A stretch of 64,000 nt of DNA from Whitmania pigra (Eukaryota; Annelida; Clitellata; Hirudinida; Haemopidae), in contig JAJTWR010000311.1 in assembly GCA_021613335.1 (NCBI GenBank), forward strand, positions 124,001 to 188,000, given 5' to 3'. The stretch's first letter is position 1; each line of letters begins with the position of its first letter. Below are positions 22,940 to 32,185 of this stretch, piece by piece. The notes under the pieces are model-generated. The model was not told the DNA's origin and did no database searches. It was given only the letters and a program-made list of their open reading frames with translations. Position numbers and translations under genes: made by a program.

Positions 22940-24895
22940 GGTGACTGTTCCTGATCGAAAAATTTTTACGAAATTTATTTTAATTGATGATAACTAATTA
23001 AATCTTAAACAAGTAATTTAAATACTTAATAAAGAAAATATTTTCTATTATCAATTGATGGCTAACAATGAATTAAAGTATTTTATAATTACAAGAAGTA
23101 AGAATGCAAGAAATCAATCACTTATTTATTTAACTTTATTTATCCATTGAAACAAATAAATGTGCTTTGCCTAAATTTTTTATTTTAATCATAAGCAAGC
23201 GATAATTTTAGTTGAATTTTAAGAAATTTGAACGAAATATCTAACTGGGCGAAGATATTCTTTAGACCTGGTTCTGATGTGTTGCTGATGCTGGTTTATA
23301 AGCTGAAGAACTCATCCCGAGATGAAACCAATTACCGTTTGTTAAGACAACAATCCTGAACATTTCAATTAGGTTTTATTAATTAACCAAATGATTCAAT
23401 GCACTTGAATGTCACCGTTACAAGCACTAAATTGATATTAGTTGCCACTAATGGTGCTTGCTAACTAGTTGCTTTCAATAGTTTTTTTTTAAGGGATAAT
23501 TTTAGAAAATGTTTTAAATATAATTACTTGATGCTTAATTTAATGACTTTTATGAAAGCCGTAAAATCAAAATATTCATTTGAAAAAAAGTTGTGTGAAA
23601 CTTGAGAAGAGAACGTGTTACCCAATTAAGGCTTCGCGATGTTTTGCAGACTCGAAGACGTTTTGTGAATCCGGCGACAGTGTAACAAGCTCATAATCTC
23701 GATCGAATCAATTACACTTCAACATTTGGAGGAAAGTAAGTTGAAGGGCTCATTAAACGTCTCGTAACGTCTGCACTAAGACCCCTCAAGTAATACTTGG
23801 CGACATTATTCGCTGAAGACTATTTACTGGATTCTTTTTAGATTTGAATAATTTTCGCTCACAAATTATAAGAAGTACGAGTTGATGGAACTTTGTCAGA
23901 AAAGATACAAAAATGAGAAACAGATGTCGCTTTGAAATTGTCATTATTTAAGGCATTGTACTGACTGCTTTCTTATTTGAATCATATTTAACCTTCAAAA
24001 GCCTAATATAATTTAAATAAATATGCAAATAAAATAGAGGTAAATATTCAAATAGAATCCATGGATTCTCAACAAGTCACCGTGTAACTTTATTCGCCAA
24101 CGAAACATTTTAATACAATATAACGTAGGAAGAAAATGAGTTACGATGAATTTTTATTTTATATAAAAGTAACTAAAACAATTAACAGTTTTACCAGAAT
24201 TTAAGATGCTGTCTTAAGGACTTATTAATCCATATAAAGTATAACTGGTCGTTAAGATTGTAATTGCCCGTTAAGATTCGAATGCTAATAATAACATCCT
24301 ATTTGATCTTCTATCAAGCGTTGGTATTTTTACAATAACTTTCAAACGAGTTGAAATAGACGAATTCGTGTTAAACTCAAGTAGCTACAGCTGTTTCCTT
24401 TCTTTCACGTGTAAAAGTAAAAATTCGATTAAGATATAATAATAAAAAAATTGCTAAAATTAATGCAAAATCTTTGAGCCAATTAGAGGTAAAAATAAAA
24501 GTGCCATATACGTGGAGAATAAAGTATTTAGATTAACTCTCACTGTACTTTAGAATGGAAAGGAACGCACATTTTGTACGAACGAATGAATGAATAAATT
24601 TTGAATGAAATGTCGATCATTTAACACCTCGTCGACAACAACTTGAACTTGAACATCCTGCCGATATACAACTCACAGCTGCGCGGACATCACATGACCT
24701 AGTTTTGACCAATTGCAGCATTCGTAAGGGACCAGCACGATGACCATTGGACGGCTACTGGCGGTTGAATGAAAGGCAATCAATCACCTTGAAGCAAATC
24801 CAGTTAATCCTTTGATTGTTTTTGGTTTGTTTGGCAGCTCTAAGACGTATGTTTGATTATTTATCTTAATTCGTGGACAAAATAACGTTCCATTT
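22940..24895. promoter_or_regulatory. Intergenic region between divergent aquaporin and ENL genes
   Basis: About 2 kb, AT-rich, with no supported exon on either strand. 5' untranslated exons of either gene could lie here but I cannot define them. The stretch 24640-24800 is less AT-rich, with CAGCTG and CACATG E-box-like words, and is the likeliest promoter area. Confidence 0.4.
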
Positions 24896-27800
24896 ATGTC
24901 CGTCCTGATATCGAGTTGGTCTCGCGTCGAGACTTACAGAAAGATAATTGTTGTCGAGCCCCAGAGTTCGCCCGTCGTATCGGATGAGGGTGACTCTGGA
25001 TTTTCTTCTCAACACGAACTCCCTCAGTCTTTCCTGTCTTCATCCAAGAGCATCAATTCAATCCAAAACTCCTCCGCAGCCGTCAGCGACATTCCCCCGA
25101 GGAGATCCAATAAATCTTGCAAGGTAAGTAACAATCATGATCATCATAGTCTTGGACGAAATTATGAAAATTTGGATTTTCGTAGCACTGTGTTGAACTG
25201 GTTCTGGAATTTGGACATACCGCCAAGTTACGAACTTCTCCGTCAGCGGAAGGACACACACACGATTGGCAACTGTTTGTCAGGCCCAGCAACAACAAGG
25301 AGGACAAAAAACTTGAGCATTTTATTCGAAAAGTTGAATTTCAACTCCACGACACCTTTGCTTCTCCAAAGATCGGTGAGTAAATCGATTAATGTTCAAA
25401 ATTGCTTTATTTATTTGGTTACAGTTCGTTGCACAACTGAGATGATTTGAACTGTTCAAAAATTGCTTTCATTCATGTCATTTATTTATTTATTTATTGT
25501 GTTATGTGCAAATGTTAGCGGCAATTCCTAAGCAAAATAACGAGCAAGCGAAGAATTTCCTAGAGGCCTCATTAGTGACCATCCTGTATGCAAATGAGAC
25601 TTTGCATAGACATGCTAATAAAATTTACGATGCCCTCCTTGTTAATGCTCAAAAGTTCTTTCATGCAGTTGAAAAGGAGGCCCCCTACGTCATCTCCAAG
25701 TCAGGATACGCCACCTTCCTGCTTTTTATTGACATCCATTTGAAGAAATTAAGCGCTCGAGCGAAGCCCAATAAACTTCGCTTTTGTTACAACCTCGTTC
25801 TCGACTCTCAGCAATCACTCCACTGCCTCAGGTACGAGAAGCTGATTTTCGTCAATCCAGGAGAAGAATTCAAAGCAAATCTTTTACGAGCTGGTGGTGT
25901 GAGTTGTTATTGTCGATATTAATTGTTCGTTCTATTTCAAAATGCATTTTTGTAATTCTGACTGCACTTTCATTGCTTACTGTCGGAGCGGATTTTACTT
26001 TGCGGCAAAGTTTAGTTTGATGAAGATGGTGATAAATACGTTGGCGTCAGTTTCATTTCGAGATGACAGTGGCGAGAAATATCAAAGGAAATAAAGTGAT
26101 AGAAAGAAAAACATAATCAACAGCCGATAGCGAAAAAAAGTAATGGCGTAAATCATAATATGGTTAAAAAACAGTGGATGATATGACAATGTCGTACAAT
26201 CATAAAAATTGTAAGCATATTTCTGCCATCTAGTAGTTGTTTGTTGTTTTTTTATGTTAATTTTCTTGATATTCTATGTAGCATTCATGGAAATATTTAA
26301 TCGTCGCATACTTTTACGATGTTGTTCTATTGTAATTCGAAAATCATTTAAACTGAGGATTAAGGGCTATGCTTAATGTTATGTAATAACTTCAAAAATC
26401 CAATGGTTTACATTCTTAGTGAAAAGCCTGCAATAAACTGTGGCTTTCGATAAATAAGATGCTACGATGTTTTGCTTTTTTTAACCAATTTAATTTAACG
26501 CTGATTTTCCAGCTAAGTTTAGTCCCGCTAAAATTTCAAGTATGAAATTCCATATTAAATGAAGGCATTAATTTAACAATGTTCCATAATGCCTATGACT
26601 TAACATTAGAATATGCAGATTGTATATTTAAAAAATTTTATTTTCAGGTTGAATTTCTGAACTGTGGTGGATATTTGTCTCAATGCATAAAGTGCAACAA
26701 ATCCTTTGGAATAACATCTTCTTTAGCACAGGTATGAAAATGTCTGAATTTTCGGATTGTTACTATTAATGACCTATAGCTGTCTATTTATTAATAATAG
26801 TTTATTTTTTATTAAATACATTATTTTAAGTGAATAAATAATGAAATCATACGAAATTGTAGAACACAAGACGACACACCAGTGATAGTGGTTTGGGAGG
26901 CTCATTAGAATTTTCTGGAGAAGCGTGCGTTCCCGTTAATCACAAGTAAATAAATTACAGTATTTAATCAGTATTTTATTCACAAGTAAATAATACCATT
27001 TAATAGACGACATTACGCATATTTTATAGTGAATAAGCTATTTAATTTAATAATTAATTTATCATCATAAAGTAATTAATTCATTAATTTTGTTATGGCT
27101 TCTTACAATAAATAAATAAATACTTATTAATTAATATAAATAATTCTGTCACGGGTAAATAAAAAATGTTGATAACTATAGCTCTAATGAAATAATACAT
27201 TTTAAGAAACAGTAATGATTAATACGTTATTAAATAAATTTTTATAAAATGAACAAAAACGTTATTAAATTGTTGTAGAATTTGAATAAATCAGCGTAAT
27301 TGTTTCTTATCAATAATCGATTGCATCCTAATTATCGCAATTACAAGATTTTGTAGCTATATTTTAAATAAAATATTAACATCTGCAGAAAAACTTCTTC
27401 AAGAAAAAAAGAAAAAAAATTAAAAGCAACAAAAACTTCTGATGCTCGTTCGAAAAGTTCGAAACTTGCTGCGAAATACAAACCGACTCCCGAGAAGCTC
27501 TTGCATCGTCAATCAGCAACTCCTGCTGCTCCAGGAATTATTCTGAACACACCGCGCAACAATCAAGGTCGCATTCGGCTGAAGAAAGTGAGGTTCGCTC
27601 AGGAGGACAACGTGTTCTTTGAAATGTCACAAAATGTTAAACGAGGACGCGGGAGACCGAGAAAATATCCGAGAAAAGAAGATGAATTGACAGATGGAAT
27701 GGATGATGATTACATCCATCGGGCAGACAATTTCTTCTTCGAACCATTTGCCAGTCCGAAAAAGCAACTTACACCACTCCAACCTGAAAATGTTGTTGCC

Positions 27801-28805
27801 AATGTTGCCAAGAAAAAAGGGAGACCACGAAAACATCGTGAACTTTTGGAAACGAGTGAAATTTCATCCAATCACGTGCCTTCTTTCTTCCAGTCAGGAC
27901 CTTCTCTTGGCACGAGAAACAGCAGGAAGACAATCACATTCACCTCTGATCCTCCAACCTTTCAACCATTCAATGTTACTCTCCCCAATTTCCTCGTAGC
28001 TCCAAATGATGAAGACGATAGCGGCTCAACGGATTACGATGATGATCCCGACGACGACGATGATGATGATGATGACATCATTTGCATAGAAGAAGAAAAG
28101 ATCGTAACACCTCCCATTCCGCCACCATCCAGAAGAACAAATGTTCCTCCTGCAAACGAAGGTCCAAAAAGACGAGGAAGACCCCCAAAGAAGGTCAAAG
28201 CGACAATTGAAGGTCCGAAGCAAGACGTAGGAAATTCACCAAAGAATCCCTTTCCGATGGTTCCAAACAGCAAGTTAAAGAAAAAGCGCGGAAGACCTCC
28301 GAAGCCGAAAAATGTTATCTCGTTTTCAAATGTTTCACAGCCAAGCATCCAGTCAAACTCATTGAGGATGGCGTCAATTGACTCTGCTTTGTATAGCAGC
28401 AGAATGAACAACGAAAACGAGCAAACCAACTCCACCCAAGAGTTCTCTACGACCATCCTCTCCTCGAACTCGAACATCCTCACTTCAACTCCTCTCAAAT
28501 CTTGCAACGTCATCAACTCGCCAGTCAAAAGACCGACCGCTCCCGACTTTTCAAGGAACGATGAAGTTCTAAACTGTTCGGACAATCAAGTTGAAGCGAG
28601 TCACATCAAGGAAGAAATAAACGAAGATAAGCTTGTTGAGCTTCAAGAAAAACTGTCCAACCTCTCCGACCCTAACATACTAAGGAAGGTGGTTAAGATT
28701 ATCGAACAATCTGGACGCTTCAGAATCGACGGAACAATTTTCGATTTTGATCTGTGCACGTTGGATGATGAAACGGTGAAGAGTCTCATAAAATGCTTCG
28801 AGTGA
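24896..28805 (+). CDS. MLLT3: ENL/AF9 (MLLT1/MLLT3) YEATS protein with AT-hook array
   Basis: Reader of acylated histone H3 that recruits the super elongation complex and DOT1L. Six exons join in frame: 24896-25123, 25186-25375, 25669-25898, 26648-26731, 26863-26945 and 27389-28805, giving about 743 residues. Residues 1-76 are an extension rich in serine with DEGDSGFSS. The YEATS domain follows (about 77-215): HCVELVLEFGHTAKLR, THDWQLFVRP, LHDTF, SGYATF, LRYEKL and LLRAGG. Next come a linker (TSDSGLGGSLE), LKKVRFAQEDNVFF (RVxF-like), four AT-hooks (RGRGRPRKYP, KKGRPRKHR, KRRGRPPKKV, KKRGRPPKPK) and an Asp-rich run. The carboxy end is the ANC1-homology domain (LRKVVKIIEQSGRFRI, FDFDLCTLDDETVKSL). 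Human ENL and AF9 lack AT-hooks. Whether it is closer to MLLT1 or MLLT3 cannot be decided. Confidence 0.95.
25409..25452 (-). repeat. Short retroposon copy flanked by a target-site duplication in an ENL intron
   Basis: About 45 bases between TGTTCAAAATTGCTTT (25393-25408) and TGTTCAAAAATTGCTTT (25453-25469), a near-perfect duplicated target. On the minus strand it carries AGTTCAAATCATCTCAGTTG and a CCAAATAAA end, matching the other short copies. It lies between two YEATS exons. Confidence 0.75.
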
Positions 28806-28846
28806 TTATTTTTATTTTTGTCGCTGAACTTTGTATAATTGTAAAA

Positions 28847-30394
28847 TTAGTAAGGTTTCAGGAATTCGTGTTTCTGCGCCTTTCGCCACTTTGCTCTTCG
28901 ATTTTGAAACCAAACCTAAAATAAATTGAAACCTGTTTAATATTGCTGTTCTGGTTGTGGACATTTCTACTGTTAACTGAATGCATGACACATGATTTCT
29001 ATGAAATATACGTACATGAATAAAGTTGACAAAATTCGATGGTCAAAGTTCAAACGTAGTTAAATTTTTAAAAGACATTCCTAAACGAATGCTTTTTTAA
29101 AGTTCGAAAAGGCAACAAAATTCATCATTGTGTGCAGTGGCGGATTTAGGGGGGTAGTAAGGCCGTGATGTTTAAATATAAAAAAAGAACTAAATCCATT
29201 TGAATTTAACATTGTGTAGCAGTAGCTTTTTATCCCCCTACATCCGCCCACTGGATCCAGTGCGAGCCCCAGTCATAGCGGACGGAGTTACGCCACTGAT
29301 TGTGCCAACCTGAACCCTTGACTCGGCAAGCTGTAATGATCTGGCCAACTCCTCCCTTGAGAAAACATCCGGATATTGAGTCATTTCGAAAACTTTTTCC
29401 ATTTCCTGGAGTTGTGACGTTGAAAATGTTGTCCTCACTCGTCTCTGCTTCCTGTTCAAATCCTGTCTGACGGCGTCTTAAAAGATGGGAATATTTGACA
29501 AAAAATGCGTTTGAAACACTCGAATACTAATGAATATATGCAATTAGAACTTGAGCCAATACTCCTTATAGAATAATTTACTTTAACGTCTTATTTTTAC
29601 TTCTTATTGCAATCGGTGGAGCAGTCAGGATTTTAAAAGCAGCCGAGGAGCGGTCGAGCAAACGTTTTATGTTTACAATATTATTATTGATATATTAGTA
29701 ATGTTACATTACAACGCTAAAGTGGATTGGTACTGCTGGATTAGCAGCAAACAATTAATTTCACACTAAAAAACATTAAGAAAGCAAAGACACTTTTAAT
29801 TTAGTTATCGAAACTTGTAATATGTATTAAATAATGATATCACGAGCTTTGTTTCCTAGAACAGATTTTAAGCTCAACCATTTATTTATGAATTAAGCGG
29901 ATTTAGAAGAATACCAAGAAAACTAGGGCAGTTGTTGGGGATAGGGCATTTCTTCTCTTGTTACATTCTATGATTAGAGCTCACATTTTGACATCAATGA
30001 TACACTTTTATGTTTTGGATTCCGAAAAAATGGAAAATTAAAGTAAACCTTTTTTCGTCTTTTTGAAGCAAGCTTTTTTGGTGCCGTGGTCAAAGTCATT
30101 TTGGACCGGCATCAATGAGTTGTCTATTATCATTATCTTCCGTCAAACATAAAAGTATTTGAAATTGCGTAACATAGAATTTTGTACTCAACCTGAATTT
30201 TGTCTTTCAAGTCTGGATGGAAGAAGGTCGTAATATTTGTTGCTGTAACTTTGCACCATTTGAAGGTTGTAGTTTGAATCAGATTCGTGTTGCTGTTGTT
30301 GTTGGTTCAGATGGAAGCCCCAACGTTCCTCGCAGCAAATGAAGTGATGCGGATAACCGCAACAAAGGTGATGATGGTGATGATGGTGTTCCAT
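28847..30394 (-). CDS. Paired-like (Q50) homeobox transcription factor
   Basis: DNA-binding homeodomain regulator. Three exons join in frame: 30193-30394, 29310-29476 and 28847-28915, giving 145 residues. The start ATG at 30394 is followed by a seven-histidine run, then a glutamine run. The homeodomain begins at [19 protein letters not shown], continues [22 protein letters not shown] and crosses the last intron into [15 protein letters not shown], with glutamine at position 50. Only HEFLKPY follows, so the carboxy-terminal region usual in ARX, PHOX2 or RAX proteins (for example an OAR motif) is missing. The sequence resembles ISX/PHOX2/ARX-type homeodomains, but I cannot assign an orthologue. 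The stop lies 41 bases from the ENL stop, so the two transcripts must converge or overlap. Confidence 0.9.
29135..29298. mobile_element. hAT-type MITE in the homeobox gene intron
   Basis: A 164-bp element with CAGTGGCGGATTTAGG at the left end. The right end is inverted (reading CAGTGGCGTAACTCCG on the minus strand). Flanks are ATTGTGTG (29127-29134) and ATTGTGCC (29299-29306), an 8-bp duplication matching at 6 positions. An internal inverted block near 29240 (reading CAGTGGGCGGATGTAGG on the minus strand) suggests a nested or composite end. It ends about 10 bases from the 5' splice site at 29308-29309. Confidence 0.7.
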
Positions 30395-31137
30395 TAAAAT
30401 GATTAAATCCTGATATATTTTTATTTTGACTACTTATTCCGGTTTAAAGTCTGCATCGAAGTTGGATTCTTTTCAAGAGACTTTTTATACGTGGACATTT
30501 GAGAGGTTTCATGACTCGAACAAGATTTAAATACTTCGATTGTGTCAAAGCTTTTAGAACATCGTTTTAGTTTTAACTCCGTAGTCAATTTCATCAATAT
30601 AGGATCTGATTTCCATCACAATTGGCCGCGTAATTATATGAACACATTATTTTTTAGTATAAAACATCAAATAAAGTTCGTTGATTTAAAAATTATGCCA
30701 AATACAAGGCTAATAGCTTTAATTCACACTTCATTATCCCTTTATCGTTTTATGAAGATATTTAAATCTTTCAACTGGGATCCATTCTAGTTGTGTTTTT
30801 TAGATTCGATCATTTGTGCGTTTCAGCACCTTTTTAAAGAATATTCAGCCATGTGATTATATTATATTTTAGATATCCAAAAAAACAATTTTTCTGCTCT
30901 TAATATAAAGCTTTGTGATCATACTAAGAATAAATTAATTTTTCACTGGCTCGATCTATTCATGGCAGGGGTTGTACCAAAATTGGACACCAAATTAATA
31001 ATGTCATACGATATAAACATTTATACAGTTTAAATTGTTAAAAGCAGAAGGTTGGATTGTTACTGGCATACGTATTTGTTTATGGATTAGCTTCAGCAGC
31101 GACACCATTTTAGCTTTTTCCAAGGAGGTGTTGAACA
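30395..31137. other. Intergenic, no gene recognised
   Basis: AT-rich region upstream of the homeobox gene. The plus-strand frame 30542-30790 has no recognisable motif. TTTTTATACG near 30481-30490 (minus-strand CGTATAAAAA) lies about 90 bases upstream of the homeobox ATG and could be a TATA element for that gene. Confidence 0.4.
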
Positions 31138-31200
31138 TTTGGTTGGCCGAATGGGTAGCGTTCCTGCATGTGGCAGCAACTACAATTTGGCAAGCACCGT
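31138..31200 (+). repeat. Fragment of the tRNA-like SINE head
   Basis: Contains GGTTGGCCGAATGGGTAGCG followed by TTCCTGCATGTGGCAGCA. This parallels the head of the SINE at 20685-20862 and the segment at 46147-46216. It abuts the non-LTR debris that follows. Confidence 0.55.
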
Positions 31201-32014
31201 CCCTGGGTGGGCATAAAACATGAATTGATTCTTTTTGCGTTCAGCCTATCTGATGATATTACAACCGGGAGAAAATTTTCCCTCCAAATCCCGGGCGTTA
31301 ATGAGATATATTGGACCTTCCTAGGACATCGGCGTTTATCATATCATAGATTTTGCGTTTCCTTTATACAGACTAGACTCAAGCAATCTGGGCGCCCCCA
31401 ACGCAAGCGTCATCTTTTGGATTTTATCCCTCGAGACCATTGTTCATTGACCACACCTGACGTACGTCTTACAGAAGGGGATTTCACCCATCCAGGACCA
31501 GTGGTCTAGTTCAAATCATTATACAAGTTCCGGTGCACACCCAGACTATGTCTTACATGGGGGAGTTTCACCCTCCCTGGGAATTTTGTGACCGGTTCTA
31601 GCGTCTCATGTCATGGGACCGCATCCAGGGCGGTTAGTGTATCTGGCCATTACAACCAGACGATACGTAACCCAATTACAACTGATCGCTTCGATATAAA
31701 TCGTACAGTTCAAATGTAGTATCGTACACGCGCTCCCATCTTTCGACGAGAAAGGTCCCACCTGCTCAAAAAACCTCCGTAAAATGAGCGCTTAGCGGTT
31801 ACAGGGTATGGCGAAATACCCCGACCTCAGAAGGCCAAATGGTCCACGGCTGCTGATTCGCCGGTATAGCACGTAGTAACGTGCACCGCTTATTTCGCAG
31901 CTAACCTCTGCATAAGGCCGTTACCCCTATCCGCCACCTGGGGACGCGCGGCGTAGCTGATGGCACAGCCAGAGAAAGCTACTACCTCAAGAGAGTCATA
32001 GTTACTCCCGCCGA
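31201..32014 (-). mobile_element. Non-LTR retroelement debris with a 28S rDNA segment (R2 target region)
   Basis: Read on the minus strand from 32014, the sequence starts CGGCGGGAGTAACTATGACT and runs through CTCTTGAGGTAG. This is the universally conserved stretch of 28S rRNA that R2 elements cut, with one mismatch (G for A). About 800 bases of GC-richer unknown sequence follow, with GGTGGCGGATAGGGGTAACG near the start and tandem blocks at 31440-31600. No reverse transcriptase frame remains. It is best read as the 5' end of an R2-like or rDNA-associated element copied outside the rDNA, or a SINE derived from one. A (TA)n tract at 32015-32034 borders it. Confidence 0.6.
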
Positions 32015-32185
32015 TTTATATATATATATATAAATATGGTTTAATTAGATCACCAATAGATTTCACCAAACTCCTGTTCTTTGACAGGGAAACACCAAAC
32101 GTTTTAAAATTGTATTAAATAATATAACAAAACGCAACTGTTAATGACTTGGACACAACTTCTGAATCCAGAAAGTGTCTTATTA

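Noticed and set aside
24896..25898. Two separate genes at the start of the ENL locus
   Set aside because: Frame-checked splicing of 24896-25123, 25186-25375 and 25669-25898 gives one continuous YEATS domain. The longer unspliced frames there run through introns.
28034..28585. 183-codon minus-strand frame opposite the ENL AT-hook exon
   Set aside because: It is the complement of the AT-hook and Asp-rich coding sequence (giving a long serine run) and has no family features.
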